NCBI RefSeq assembly: GCF_015670405.1
Contig: NZ_JADPBQ010000018.1
Coordinates: forward strand, 1-61,128
Reading direction: 5' to 3'
Length of the DNA: 61,128 nucleotides
Origin: Clostridium sp. 1001271B_151109_B4
Lineage (GTDB): Bacteria; Bacillota; Clostridia; Clostridiales; Clostridiaceae
Both the position numbers and the translations under genes were made by a program. The notes under the pieces are model-generated. The model searched no databases. It was not told the DNA's origin and saw only the letters and a list, made by a program, of their open reading frames with translations. This document shows, piece after piece, positions 30,560-40,287 of the stretch (positions are counted from its first letter, which is position 1; the number at the start of each line of letters is the position of its first letter).

Positions 30560-32065
30560 TTATTGCTCTTCAGAAGGCATTCTTTCTAAATTTACTCCTT
30601 CAAAATCCTCAAGAGTTCTATTTTTAAGAACAGCCTTAATAGTAGTTCCATTATTAATCTTAGTAAATGCAGCCTTAGCTCTCATTGGTGGAGCAATTAC
30701 ACCGGCGCCATTGATACATCCACCTTCACACATCATACCTTCAATGAAGTTTCCAGGTAACTTGCCTACCTTTGCAAGCATCATAGTCTTTTTACAATCA
30801 AGTCCTGATGTTGGTACTGGTTTAAACTCAACTTCAACTCTACTATCTGAAATATAATTTTTAATAGCTGCAGTTAATCCACCTGAAGCACCAAAATTTC
30901 TTCCAAATACAGATGCATCATTAACATTTTCCTCTTCACATTCAAAAGGATTAACATCAAAAGCTTCGAATAAAGCAAGCAACTCTTCAAATGTTAAAAC
31001 ATAATCAACTGCATCCTCTACTCCAATTCTAACAGCCTCGCTCTTTTTAGCTGTACAAGGTCCTATGAATACAACCTTAGCCTCTGGATCAGTTTTCTTT
31101 ATATATCTTGCTGCTGCAACCATTGGCGATACAGTTCCTGAAATTCTATCCTTTTCAGTAGGATTTACTTTTTCAATAAAGTTCAAGAAACCTGGACAAC
31201 AGGAGTTGGTCATATATTTATCTCCTCTTTCCATTCTTTCAACAAATTCATTTGCTTCATGAACAGTTACTGCATCAGCACCTAATGCAGCCTCAATCAT
31301 TTCTTCAAATCCAAGCGCTCTTATAGCATTTCTAATCTTACCGTAATTCATCGTAGGTCCAAACTGTCCAGTTATAGCTGGTGCAACAATTGCATACATT
31401 TTTCTTTTTCTTGAAAGCCTCTTTGCAACTGGAACAATTAAGCTCTTATCAGAAATTGCTCCAAAAGGACATGCTCTCATACATGAACCACAATTAACAC
31501 ATAATTCCTCTTTAATCATAGCTCGTCTATCATCAGGATTAATATCTAAAGCTCCTGTCGGACATGATCTCTTACAAGGTCTCATAACCTCTGATATAGC
31601 ATCATAAGGACATGCTTTTTTACATCCTCCACATTCCTTACATAACTCTTGATTTATATAAGCTCTTCCATTTACTATTGTAATAGCTCCAAAATTACAT
31701 GCACTTTGACATCTATGTGCAAGACAATTTCTACATGAATCTGTTACATTGAATTTATTTATAGGGCATCTATCGCATGCTGCTTCTATAACATATATAA
31801 TTTGCTCATCTGGTCTAATATCAATTAAATCTGGTTCAGCATTATCGCCATTAGCAAGATATCCTGCAGCAAGCTTAGCTCTTTCTAAAACGATAGCTCT
31901 TTCTTTATAAACACAACATCTATATTGTGCAATTTCACCTTTAATAACTTCATAAGGAACCTTTTCAATACTCTCTAAACTAATTTCATCATTTTTTGCA
32001 AGCCTTGCAACTTCTGTTAATACCTCATGCTTTAACTTTTTAAGCTGAGTTTCAAATTTAAACAT
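30560..32065 (-). CDS. [FeFe] hydrogenase, monomeric, group B-like
   Basis: Couples ferredoxin to proton reduction or H2 oxidation. The 501 residues have several Cys clusters for [4Fe-4S] centres between about 95 and 205 (including CKECGGCKKACP and CVNCGSCMRACP). The H-cluster domain follows: L1 TNSCCPGF near 300, L2 GPCTAKK near 345 and L3 GMMCEGGCINGAG near 450. L2 has Gly-Pro-Cys where classic CpI-type enzymes have Met-Pro-Cys, which with the N-terminal layout suggests the group B clade. Maturases HydEFG are not nearby. It is monocistronic, with a GGGGGGAG ribosome site before ATG 32065. Confidence 0.88.
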   Translation of the reverse strand: MFKFETQLKKLKHEVLTEVARLAKNDEISLESIEKVPYEVIKGEIAQYRCCVYKERAIVLERAKLAAGYLANGDNAEPDLIDIRPDEQIIYVIEAACDRCPINKFNVTDSCRNCLAHRCQSACNFGAITIVNGRAYINQELCKECGGCKKACPYDAISEVMRPCKRSCPTGALDINPDDRRAMIKEELCVNCGSCMRACPFGAISDKSLIVPVAKRLSRKRKMYAIVAPAITGQFGPTMNYGKIRNAIRALGFEEMIEAALGADAVTVHEANEFVERMERGDKYMTNSCCPGFLNFIEKVNPTEKDRISGTVSPMVAAARYIKKTDPEAKVVFIGPCTAKKSEAVRIGVEDAVDYVLTFEELLALFEAFDVNPFECEEENVNDASVFGRNFGASGGLTAAIKNYISDSRVEVEFKPVPTSGLDCKKTMMLAKVGKLPGNFIEGMMCEGGCINGAGVIAPPMRAKAAFTKINNGTTIKAVLKNRTLEDFEGVNLERMPSEEQ

Positions 32066-32240
32066 TTAACCACTCCCCCCTCACACTGTATACCACTTCT
32101 AATTATACAATATTTTCCCAATAACTTCTTTTCTTTTTCGAATATTCTGATAATATTTTTTCATATTTAAAGTTCAACATTTATCATCAAAATCACATTT
32201 AATCTTATTTTTTTATAAATTAATTTCTAAATTTACTTAT

Positions 32241-32280
32241 AAAAAATGATAGGATTTCCTTTTACAAATCAATCCTATCA
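32241..32280 (-). terminator. Terminator of the M28 peptidase gene
   Basis: On the minus strand TGATAGGATT pairs with AATCCTATCA around about 14 bases and is followed by TTTTTTAT. It lies 55 bases after the peptidase stop. Confidence 0.82.
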
Positions 32281-32334
32281 CTTCTTTAAAACAACTTAAT
32301 CAATATACTTAATCAATTATAAAAAACTTCAATA

Positions 32335-33402
32335 TTAATATATTTTTTCATCAGTCTTTATTATAAAATCAACTAATGCCTCTTTAATATCATCAATTAA
32401 TTCAACATCTACAATTGACATATTATCATCATCAGTATGAACAACTCCTGTAATACCATCTTGGCCTATTACCAATGAAGCAGCATTTTCTCTTCTAAAT
32501 GACATATGATCGCTACTTCCTACAACTGCGCCTTCTTCATTCATCGCATAAGGAACCATTTCATAATAAACATCATCTTCATCTAAAACTTCAATAAAAT
32601 CATCATATAATTCTTGAGATGCAGGATCATTATTTTTAACTGCCAATCCTTCATTTCCTCTAATCCCAACACAATCAATATTAATGTTATACCAATCATC
32701 ATATGATTCTTTAAATTCACTTACAAACTTTCTACTACCTATTAATCCAAGCTCTTCAGCATTAAATGCAGCAAAAATTATATCATATGGTGGTTTTTCA
32801 TAACTATAATGATTAGCCAATTCCTTAGCACTCTCAAGTAAAACTGCAACACCAGATGCATTATCAATTGCGCCTTCTATTTTACTAACACTAATTTGTT
32901 GTGAATCGGTGTTGCTGGCTGCTTCTTGATTTTTCTTTCTTACTGTTACATGGTCAAAGTGAGCTGAAATTACAATAGCCTTAGAACTATCATCACCTTT
33001 AATAACTCCAATTACATTATCAACTTCATTTTCATTATCTCCAGCTGGATTAAATATAGATCTCATTTCTTTATTTAACTCAACCTTTTCAAAGTAACTT
33101 CCATTATTAAATGGCTCTAACCCAATTGACTCATAATAATTTTTAATAAACTCCGCTGATTTAGTATTTTCATCAGTTCCTACTACTCTTGACAAATATT
33201 CATCACTAGTAAGTTCATTCATGATACTTTCAATATTTAGATCTTCCGGATTTTTTCCTGCTTCATTATATGAACCTTGTTCTTCTGTTAATATCCCTTT
33301 ACTAAATACACTTTGCTTAAAACTACTTCCACATCCAGTAAAAAGTAAGCTTACCACTAATGCACTAGATATTATTGATATTAATCTCTTCTTTGTATAC
33401 AT
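32335..33402 (-). CDS. Lipoprotein aminopeptidase, M28 family
   Basis: A zinc exopeptidase on the outer face of the membrane. The 355 residues start with a lipoprotein signal peptide ending in the lipobox LFTGC (Cys near 24). M28 metal ligands follow in order: SAHFDHV near 147, GAIDNASGVA near 178, NAEELGLIGS near 212 with catalytic Glu, INIDCVG near 237, and HTDDD near 330. SDHMSFRREN lies just before the last. RBS GGGAGG precedes ATG 33402. It stands alone. Family and location are well supported; substrate preference is unknown. Confidence 0.9.
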   Translation of the reverse strand: MYTKKRLISIISSALVVSLLFTGCGSSFKQSVFSKGILTEEQGSYNEAGKNPEDLNIESIMNELTSDEYLSRVVGTDENTKSAEFIKNYYESIGLEPFNNGSYFEKVELNKEMRSIFNPAGDNENEVDNVIGVIKGDDSSKAIVISAHFDHVTVRKKNQEAASNTDSQQISVSKIEGAIDNASGVAVLLESAKELANHYSYEKPPYDIIFAAFNAEELGLIGSRKFVSEFKESYDDWYNINIDCVGIRGNEGLAVKNNDPASQELYDDFIEVLDEDDVYYEMVPYAMNEEGAVVGSSDHMSFRRENAASLVIGQDGITGVVHTDDDNMSIVDVELIDDIKEALVDFIIKTDEKIY

Positions 33403-33487
33403 AGTAACCTCCCATAAAACTATTAAGTTTTTATCATTTCCCCTTAGCTTATCCCTCTTATACCAATTCTATACATAACTTTAGTTA

Positions 33488-34417
33488 CTACTCTACCTTT
33501 ATATTATTTTCTCTTGCATAATAAAATAAATATTGCTGAGCCATACCTGATAACTCTCCAAATTTATCTCTTCCAAATACTCTTATTTTATTTAATGATA
33601 CATCTGGCGCCAAATAGAAATGTATCATTGCTCTTTTTATCCAAACATCAACTGGGAAGGCTGATTTTTTACCCATTGAGAAAAGCATTATACAATCTGC
33701 AACCTTAGCTCCAACCCCCATAAAGTTTTGAAGTGCCTTATGACATTCATCAGTTGGCAATGACTTTATATATTCTAAATCAAATTGTTTTAATTCTTCA
33801 TTTAAAGTTCCATTGTTCTTAGCATCAATTGCATCATTTACCTTACCTATAGTATCTACTATGTATTTACTTCTAAAAGATGCTCCTGTTTCTTTTATTT
33901 CTTCCAGTGTTACTTTCTTTAATTGTTCTGGCGTTGGAAATGCATAATATATATTTCCTTTATACTCTATTTTATCTCCCCATCTTTCAGATATCTTTTT
34001 AATAGTCTTCATTATTGATGGAATACTATTTCTTGCTGATATTATGAAACTTATTAACATTTCAAAAGGATCTTGATTTAGTATCCTTATACCATACCCA
34101 AATTCAACACTTTTTCTTAAAAGTTCATCTTTAGATAACTCTTCTTTTATTTCTCCATAGTTAACCTCTAAATCAAAGTACTCTTTCCATATTTCATTAA
34201 AGTCTTTCATATTAGTATTAAGTATTGTTACTGTGCTTCCTTCTTGAATTACTTCTATAACTCTTCTATAAGCAACAATTATGTAATCTGTATCAGTTAT
34301 TCTTTCCCATCTAAAACATTGACCACACTCTAATATTTGTTTTATATTAAAATCCTTCACATTTTCTAATATTATTGAATTTTCTTTTTCTGTTATATTT
34401 GTATAGTTCATTTTCAC
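33488..34417 (-). CDS. ogg: 8-oxoguanine DNA glycosylase/AP lyase (Ogg type)
   Basis: Excises 8-oxo-G from DNA. The 309 residues show the N-terminal OGG domain (FNIKQILECGQCFRW near 23). The helix-hairpin-helix GPD part has FIISARNSIPSIMKTI near 130, and the catalytic Lys lies in NFMGVGAKVADCI near 245 with Asp in FPVDVWIKR. This is the eukaryote-like Ogg1 form common in clostridia. An AGGTG ribosome site precedes ATG 34417. It has no partner genes. Confidence 0.92.
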   Translation of the reverse strand: MKMNYTNITEKENSIILENVKDFNIKQILECGQCFRWERITDTDYIIVAYRRVIEVIQEGSTVTILNTNMKDFNEIWKEYFDLEVNYGEIKEELSKDELLRKSVEFGYGIRILNQDPFEMLISFIISARNSIPSIMKTIKKISERWGDKIEYKGNIYYAFPTPEQLKKVTLEEIKETGASFRSKYIVDTIGKVNDAIDAKNNGTLNEELKQFDLEYIKSLPTDECHKALQNFMGVGAKVADCIMLFSMGKKSAFPVDVWIKRAMIHFYLAPDVSLNKIRVFGRDKFGELSGMAQQYLFYYARENNIKVE

Positions 34418-34638
34418 ACCTCGTTACTATAATAAGCTTTAAATCTTATCATTTATATTTTTATTGTTTCTAACTTAATATTTTTATATTCTAAAGATAA
34501 ATATTATTATTTAATAATTTATATCTATTATGCTATATTAAATAACTTTATTTTTCAATATATTTCAAAATACTCTAAAAATATATAGGCATAATAAAAA
34601 CTAAATATAATATAGGAAATTAATTTATTAAATTATTA

Positions 34639-34680
34639 ATAAGCCATTATAGTTAAAATAACAAAACTATAATGGCTTAT
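34639..34680. terminator. Terminator hairpin
   Basis: ATAAGCCATTATAGTT pairs perfectly with AACTATAATGGCTTAT around ten bases. It lies 50 bases past the stop of the Cys-rich redox protein gene. The remaining 34418-34638 gap is plain AT-rich sequence. Confidence 0.75.
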
Positions 34681-34730
34681 ATGATATCCCAAATTAATAT
34701 AATTTATATTCTATTAATTGTTTTCTTTTT

Positions 34731-35153
34731 CTATCTATTAATTGAATAAGACTCCTTATAATCCTCAATTATTTCTTGTAATACTTCAGCTGACACTATC
34801 ATCATTTTTGAACATCTTGTTTCATTTTTATAGTATTTTTCTTTTAAAGTTATACAATCTAATGAATTCATTCTTTTATTAAATTCATACAAAAATTTAG
34901 AGGTCATTTCTTTAATATGAGGACTTTTATGTCCTCTTTCTGTAGTGAACATTATCCCCAGTACTGCTATAGCTCCTGTTGCTGCACCACAGATACTCCC
35001 TATTGCCATTCCCCCTCCAAATGATGCCATTGTCATTAAAGTTTGCTTTGAAATATTTAAATCATAAACTTCGTTAGCTGCTACAAGCATACATTCTGCA
35101 CAATTTAAATCATACTTTTTATCATAATATTTAATTGTAGTTTCTAATAACAT
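34731..35153 (-). CDS. C_GCAxxG_C_C family protein
   Basis: 140 residues from ATG 35153, which follows AAGGAG; an earlier in-frame ATG lacks a site. Conserved cysteines occur as NCAECMLVAAN near 18 and GSICGAATGAIAV near 55 (the CGAxxG signature), with Cys near 100 and 113. Members are thought to bind a metal or redox centre or be linked to electron transfer; the function is unproven. It is the second gene of a pair with the PH-domain gene, 44 bases apart, under one structured leader. Confidence 0.8.
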   Translation of the reverse strand: MLLETTIKYYDKKYDLNCAECMLVAANEVYDLNISKQTLMTMASFGGGMAIGSICGAATGAIAVLGIMFTTERGHKSPHIKEMTSKFLYEFNKRMNSLDCITLKEKYYKNETRCSKMMIVSAEVLQEIIEDYKESYSINR

Positions 35154-35197
35154 TAATTTTTTTCTCCTTATAGTTACCACTTTCATTAGTTATTTAC

Positions 35198-35584
35198 TTA
35201 TAAAGTTACATATTCATTTATAACATTAAAAACCTTCTTAAGTAACTGATCCATATTCTTACCTCTTAGAAAATTCATTTCGATTTCTATTCCACCAGTT
35301 AAAAATAACTTTATTTCTGAATCCATATCAAAGTGTCCTGCTGTTTCTATTGCATAAGTAACTATTTTGCTATACGGAATTGCATAATACTCTGTTTTCT
35401 TACCAGTTATCCCTTGTTTATCACATATTAAAATCTTTTTATCTGTAAATAAAGCTGCATCTCTAACAGTCTTTACTGCAAATAATGGATTCTCATTTCT
35501 ACTTACAAAAGAAAGTACCGATTTTGGTATCTCTACTTCACCATAAAAATTAAATACTCTTTTGTTATTAGTTTGATCTTCCAT
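35198..35584 (-). CDS. Bacterial PH-domain protein
   Basis: 128 residues fitting the bacterial pleckstrin-homology fold (PF08000-like): DAALFTDKKILICDKQG, KKTEYYAIPYSKI, then a strand pair ending in a C-terminal helix LLKKVFNVINEYV. There is no signal or membrane segment, so it is cytoplasmic. RBS AAAGGAGTGAGG precedes ATG 35584. It is first in a two-gene unit with the C_GCAxxG protein. The biochemical role is unknown. Confidence 0.75.
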   Translation of the reverse strand: MEDQTNNKRVFNFYGEVEIPKSVLSFVSRNENPLFAVKTVRDAALFTDKKILICDKQGITGKKTEYYAIPYSKIVTYAIETAGHFDMDSEIKLFLTGGIEIEMNFLRGKNMDQLLKKVFNVINEYVTL

Positions 35585-35599
35585 GTATTAACCTCACTC

Positions 35600-35813
35600 C
35601 TTTTACTATACTCATATTATAAATTGAATCATTAACTTAAGATGGACTTTTAACTACATCTCAAGGTTAGAATTCATTATCCCCAATGGCCCCTAATCTA
35701 AGCGTGTACCTTATGTAACACTTCACCCTAAAAATATGAAAATATTACAGAACTTCTAACCATCATATAAATATCTCTTTATAAATCTTAGTACTTTATT
35801 ATGATAATTATAC
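35600..35813 (-). promoter_or_regulatory. Structured 5' leader of the PH-domain/C_GCAxxG operon
   Basis: A TATAAT at 35808-35813 (minus) suggests a start near 35800, with only a poor -35. The leader has GGTTAGAA (about 35755-35762) pairing with TTCTAACC (35666-35673). Together they close a roughly 100-base domain that includes GGTACACGC and GGGGCCATTGGGGATAATG. Next comes a hairpin CTTGAGATG/CATCTTAAG (about 35637-35669) before the ribosome site. It resembles a riboswitch in layout, but no class was recognised and no terminator is present. Confidence 0.4.
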
Positions 35814-35824
35814 CATAATACAAT

Positions 35825-35856
35825 AAAGGGCAACTACCCGTCGATAGTTGCCTTTT
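35825..35856. terminator. hbd operon terminator
   Basis: AAAGGGCAACTA pairs with TAGTTGCCTTTT around an eight-base loop, with TTATTG after it on the minus strand. It lies 105 bases past the hbd stop. Confidence 0.8.
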
Positions 35857-35960
35857 AAAGTTAAATTAAAACGCTCATTTTTTAATATATTGTTTTTCAA
35901 ATATACTGTATCTTTTTAAATATATTAATTTTTTTAAATTTATAATTACTATAATATTAA

Positions 35961-36809
35961 TTAAACATTATAGTTATAGAATCCTCTTCCTGTTTTTCTA
36001 CCTAACCATCCTGCTCTAACATACTTTCTTAAAATACTACTAGCTCTGTATTTATTATCTCCAGTTTCATTATATAAAACATCCATAATAGCTAAACAAA
36101 CATCTAATCCAATTAAATCTCCTAAAGCTAAAGGTCCCATTGGGTGATTTGCACCATATTTCATAGCTGTATCTATGTCTTCTACTGATGCAATTCCTTC
36201 TTGAAGAATAAATGAAGCCTCATTAATCATTGGAATAAGTATTCTATTAACTACAAATCCTGGGGCTTCTGCAACTTCTACTGGTTCTTTACCAATTGCT
36301 AAAGATAATTCTTTAACAGCATCAAAAGTTTCTTGAGAAGTAGCCATACCTCTGATAATTTCAACAAGCTTCATTACTGGAGCTGGATTAAAGAAGTGCA
36401 TTCCTATAACCTTTTCTGGTCTACCAGTTACTGAAGCAACTTCTGTTATTGATAAAGAAGATGTATTTGAAGCTAAAATAGTTTCTGGCTTACATATCTT
36501 ATCTAACTCAGCAAATATTTCTTTCTTAATTTTCATATTTTCAATTGCAGCTTCAACAACTAAGTCGCAGTCTGCAGCTAAATTCATATCAGTAGTTCCT
36601 GAAATTCTTGATAAAATATCTTCCTTAGTTTCTTCAGTCATTTTTCCCTTAGCAACTAATTTAGATAAACCCTTATTTATTCCAGCAAGCCCTTTTTCAA
36701 CGAATTCATCCTTTATATCTCTAACTATAACTTCATATCCTTTTTGAGCAAAAGCTTGAACTATTCCAGCGCCCATAGTTCCTGCACCTAAAACAAAAAT
36801 CTTTTCCAT
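35961..36809 (-). CDS. hbd: 3-hydroxybutyryl-CoA dehydrogenase
   Basis: Reduces acetoacetyl-CoA to (S)-3-hydroxybutyryl-CoA with NAD(P)H in the butyrate pathway. The 282 residues start with the dinucleotide loop [15 protein letters not shown]. They carry SNTSSLSI near 116, the catalytic His in [15 protein letters not shown] near 138 and [11 protein letters not shown] near 188, and end [13 protein letters not shown]. It is last in crt-bcd-etfB-etfA-hbd. A 277-base gap, longer than the other gaps in the operon, separates it from etfA and includes an AAAGTAAAA/TTTTTACTTT hairpin, so its level may be set separately. Confidence 0.97.
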   Translation of the reverse strand: MEKIFVLGAGTMGAGIVQAFAQKGYEVIVRDIKDEFVEKGLAGINKGLSKLVAKGKMTEETKEDILSRISGTTDMNLAADCDLVVEAAIENMKIKKEIFAELDKICKPETILASNTSSLSITEVASVTGRPEKVIGMHFFNPAPVMKLVEIIRGMATSQETFDAVKELSLAIGKEPVEVAEAPGFVVNRILIPMINEASFILQEGIASVEDIDTAMKYGANHPMGPLALGDLIGLDVCLAIMDVLYNETGDNKYRASSILRKYVRAGWLGRKTGRGFYNYNV

Positions 36810-37086
36810 ATCTGAACCTCTCCCCTTTTAAACAGTACCAAGTGATAAATATCAAGTTATTATATGAACATTTGCTCACCAACTTCACTTGTTTCTGTAA
36901 TTATTTAATTCTCAATTTTTTTAACCCATAGTTTCTTTATTTCATCCATATTATTTTTATTAAAGTAAAAATCCTAGGCTATTTTACTTTACATACTATT
37001 ATAAAAATATAATTGGCCATTTATATTTTCATAATTTTAATATTTATATATTTGTATTTTTCCTTAAATAAACTACCTAAACAAAA

Positions 37087-38121
37087 TTATATTTTGCACA
37101 CTAATGTTTCTTCAGAATCAGCAGATTCTTTTAATTTATTTATCATTTCTGGAATAACTTTATTTAAATCTCCAACTATTGCATAGTCTGCAACTTTCAT
37201 TATTGGAGCAGTTTCATCTTTATTTATAGCAATTATCATATCTGATTCTTGCATACCTGCAACGTGTTGGATTGCTCCTGAAATACCACAAGCAACATAA
37301 ATTGTAGGCCTTACAGTTTTACCAGTTTGTCCAACTTGATAATCTCTTTCAATCCATCCTTTATCTACAGCACCTCTTGATGCTCCAACAACTCCACCTA
37401 AAACTGTTGCTAATTCTTGTAAAAGTGCGAAGTTTTCTTTACTTCCAACTCCTCTACCTCCAGCAACTATAACTTTAGCTTCTCCAATATCTACAATATC
37501 CTTATTAGCCTTAACTACTTCAACAACAGTAGTTCTAATATCTGATTTTTCTAATTCAACAGAAACATTTTCTATTATATAGTTTTCTTTCTTTTCAGTT
37601 AATTTAGAGAATACTCCTGGTCTTACTGTAGCCATTTGTGGTCTGTGATTTGGACACGCAATAGTTGCCATTAAGTTACCACCAAATGCAGGTCTTGTTG
37701 CAAGTAAGTCACCATTAGTAACATCTACTTCTAAAGATGTACAGTCTGCAGTTAATCCAGTTGAAAGTCTAGCTGCAACTCTTGGCCCTAAATCTCTACC
37801 TACAAAAGTAGCCCCTATAAATAATATTCCTGGCTTTCTTTCATTTGCTAACTCACAAATTACTTTTGTATATCCATCAGTTGTATAATTTTCTAATGCT
37901 TCATGTTCAGCTACTAATATTTCATCTGCACCATGTTCTCCTAAAATATCTGCTAAACAAGCAACGTTATTTCCTAATAATACAGCAGTAAGCTTAACTC
38001 CTAATTCATCAGCTAATCTTCTACCTTCTCCTAATATTTCTAATGAAACCTTTTGTAATTCACCATTTCTTTGTTCAGCGAATACCCAAACGCCATTATA
38101 TTCTGATATATTCATCTCCAA
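37087..38121 (-). CDS. etfA: Electron transfer flavoprotein alpha subunit
   Basis: Forms with EtfB the partner of butyryl-CoA dehydrogenase for flavin-based electron bifurcation (NADH to crotonyl-CoA and ferredoxin). The 344 residues include GATFVGRDLGPRVAARL near 128 and the C-terminal FAD domain with VAGGRGVGSKENF near 218, VGASRGAVDKGW and SGAIQHVAGMQESD near 283. RBS AGGAGG precedes ATG 38121. It lies 16 bases after etfB. Confidence 0.97.
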   Translation of the reverse strand: MEMNISEYNGVWVFAEQRNGELQKVSLEILGEGRRLADELGVKLTAVLLGNNVACLADILGEHGADEILVAEHEALENYTTDGYTKVICELANERKPGILFIGATFVGRDLGPRVAARLSTGLTADCTSLEVDVTNGDLLATRPAFGGNLMATIACPNHRPQMATVRPGVFSKLTEKKENYIIENVSVELEKSDIRTTVVEVVKANKDIVDIGEAKVIVAGGRGVGSKENFALLQELATVLGGVVGASRGAVDKGWIERDYQVGQTGKTVRPTIYVACGISGAIQHVAGMQESDMIIAINKDETAPIMKVADYAIVGDLNKVIPEMINKLKESADSEETLVCKI

Positions 38122-38137
38122 TTATCCTCCTATTATC

Positions 38138-38917
38138 TTAGATGTAGTGTTTTTCTTTTAACTTTCCTAAAACATATGCTACTGCCTCTGGAGCTGATTC
38201 TTTAACAATTTCTCCTGCACCTTTAGCTTCTTTAGTCATAGACTTCTTAACCTTTGTTGGAGAACCTTTTAATCCAAGTTCTTCAACTGGTATATCAAGG
38301 TCTGCTGCAGTCATAACTTTCACTTCTTTATCTACTGTATCGAAGATATATTGAACATTCATATATCTTGGATGATTTAATTCTTCAATTGCAGTTAAAA
38401 GTACTGGAGTTTGAACCTTTATTAATTCATATCCATCTTCTAATGCTCTATTTACTAATAATCCATCTTCTTCAACTGTAACACCTTGTACATATGTTAC
38501 TTGTGGAACTCCTAAATGCTCTGCTATTTCTGGACCAACTTGTGCAGTATCACCATCAATGGCTTGTCTTCCGCCAAAAATTATATCGTAATCTAATTCT
38601 TTAATTGCTGCTGCAATAGTCTTTGAAGTTGCTAATGTGTCAGCTCCCCCAAATGCTCTATCTGTTAAAAGAATAGCTTCATCAGCTCCCATGCATAAAG
38701 CTTCTCTTAATGCATTTTTTGCTTGAGGAGGTCCCATACTAACTACAGTTACATGCGCTCCATAGTTTTCTTTTAATTGTAAAGCTGCTTCTAAAGCATG
38801 CTTATCTTCCGGATTTATTATTGAAGGAACACCATCTCTTATAAGAGTCCCTGTTTTTGGATCTATTTTTACAACTGTTGTGTCTGGTACTTGTTTTAAA
38901 CAAACTACTATATTCAT
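38138..38917 (-). CDS. etfB: Electron transfer flavoprotein beta subunit
   Basis: The 259 residues start NIVVCLKQVPDT and include the GADEAILLTDRAFGGADTLA segment near 94, GRQAIDGDTAQVGPEIAEHL near 127 (the EtfB nucleotide-site signature) and a C-terminal arm that contacts EtfA. RBS GGGAGG precedes ATG 38917. It lies 16 bases after bcd and 16 before etfA, so the three are one complex and one transcript. Confidence 0.97.
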   Translation of the reverse strand: MNIVVCLKQVPDTTVVKIDPKTGTLIRDGVPSIINPEDKHALEAALQLKENYGAHVTVVSMGPPQAKNALREALCMGADEAILLTDRAFGGADTLATSKTIAAAIKELDYDIIFGGRQAIDGDTAQVGPEIAEHLGVPQVTYVQGVTVEEDGLLVNRALEDGYELIKVQTPVLLTAIEELNHPRYMNVQYIFDTVDKEVKVMTAADLDIPVEELGLKGSPTKVKKSMTKEAKGAGEIVKESAPEAVAYVLGKLKEKHYI

Positions 38918-38933
38918 TATTAAAAGCCTCCCT

Positions 38934-40073
38934 CTATCTTAATGCAGCGCCTGAGATAACCATCTTTTGAACTTCAGAAGTTCCTTCATAGATTTCAGTT
39001 ATCTTAGCATCTCTCATCATTCTTTCAACTGGATATTCCTTAGTATATCCATATCCACCATGAATTTGAACAGCCTTAGTTGTTACCTCCATAGCAACTT
39101 CAGCAGCAAATAATTTTGCCTTAGCGGCATCTACTGAATATGGAAGCTTGTTTTGTTTAAGCCATGCAGCTTTGTATACTAATAACTTAGCAGCGTCAAT
39201 CTTTGTTTCCATTTCAGCAATCATCCATTGTAATCCTTGGAATGCTGATAAAGGTCTGCCAAATTGTTTTCTTTCTTTCATATATTTAACAGATTCTTCA
39301 TAAGCTCCTTCTGCAATTCCTAAAGCCTGAGCAGCTATACCAATTCTTCCTCCATCAAGAGTTTTCATTGCTATACCAAACCCCTTACCTTCTCTTCCAA
39401 TTAAATTTTCTTTTGGAACTATGCAGTTTTCAAATATAAGCTCTGTTGTAGAAGATGCTCTAATTCCTAACTTATCTTCTTTTTTACCAATTGAGAATCC
39501 AGGGAAGTCTTTTTCAACTATGAAAGCAGATATGCCTCTAGTTCCTTGAGACTTATCTGTCATTGCAAATACTATGAAAGTATCTGCTACTCCACCATTA
39601 GTAATAAATATCTTAGATCCATTTAAAATATAGTTATCTCCATCTAAAATTGCTGTAGTTTGTTGTCCTGCAGCATCTGTCCCTGCTCCTGGTTCAGTTA
39701 AACCAAATGCACCTATCTTCTCACCTTTTGCAAGTGGAACTAAGTATTTTTCCTTTTGTGCCGGTGTTCCATTTTCATATAATAATGAAGCACAAAGTGA
39801 AGTATGAGCTGAAAGAATAACTCCAGTTGTTCCGCAAACCTTTGATAACTCTTCAACAGCTATGATATATGATAATACATCTCCGCCAGCGCCACCTAAC
39901 TCTTTAGGAAATGGTATTCCCATCATACCTAGTTCTGCCATTTTCTTTACATTTTCCATTGGAAATCTTTCTGTTTCATCAATTTCAGCAGCTATTGGTT
40001 TTACTTCATTAACTGCAAATTCTCTAACCATTTGCCTTACTAACTCTTGTTCTCTAGTTAATCCAAAATTCAT
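38934..40073 (-). CDS. bcd: Butyryl-CoA dehydrogenase (short-chain acyl-CoA dehydrogenase)
   Basis: Reduces crotonyl-CoA to butyryl-CoA, drawing electrons from EtfAB. The 379 residues begin [16 protein letters not shown]. They include [12 protein letters not shown] near 125, [11 protein letters not shown] near 155, the FAD-site [20 protein letters not shown] near 340 and the catalytic Glu in IYEGTSEVQ near 366. GGGAGG lies just before ATG 40073; an upstream in-frame ATG adds 22 residues but has no ribosome site. It lies 214 bases after crt, with repeat copy C in the gap. Confidence 0.97.
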   Translation of the reverse strand: MNFGLTREQELVRQMVREFAVNEVKPIAAEIDETERFPMENVKKMAELGMMGIPFPKELGGAGGDVLSYIIAVEELSKVCGTTGVILSAHTSLCASLLYENGTPAQKEKYLVPLAKGEKIGAFGLTEPGAGTDAAGQQTTAILDGDNYILNGSKIFITNGGVADTFIVFAMTDKSQGTRGISAFIVEKDFPGFSIGKKEDKLGIRASSTTELIFENCIVPKENLIGREGKGFGIAMKTLDGGRIGIAAQALGIAEGAYEESVKYMKERKQFGRPLSAFQGLQWMIAEMETKIDAAKLLVYKAAWLKQNKLPYSVDAAKAKLFAAEVAMEVTTKAVQIHGGYGYTKEYPVERMMRDAKITEIYEGTSEVQKMVISGAALR

Positions 40074-40184
40074 TGCTTTTTTACCTCCCTGCAATACCCT
40101 GTTTATGTGTATAATTACACTCAAATATGTAAAATACACTTAGCTTATATATTTAAATTTTATTAAATAACACCCTTTTTATAT

Positions 40185-40287
40185 TTAATAGTTTAGGTTT
40201 AAATGCCTAATTGAGTTTCTTAAAATATAATTTTCAAATTCGTCATAGCCCTAATTTATTCCTTAACTATTAACTAACTCCTAGTTC
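40185..40287 (-). repeat. Intergenic repeat-like element, copy C
   Basis: Begins at the crt stop. It contains AGTTAAGAACTAGGAGTTAG, AGTTAATAGTTAAGGAATAA and a distal AAACTATTAAATAT, echoing copies A and B in order and direction. It is more diverged than the other two. It lies inside the crt-bcd transcript. Confidence 0.42.

Noticed and set aside
36960..36990. Hairpin between etfA and hbd as an operon terminator
   Set aside because: The stem is AT-only and not followed by a proper T run; hbd is expected to be co-transcribed, so at most it attenuates.
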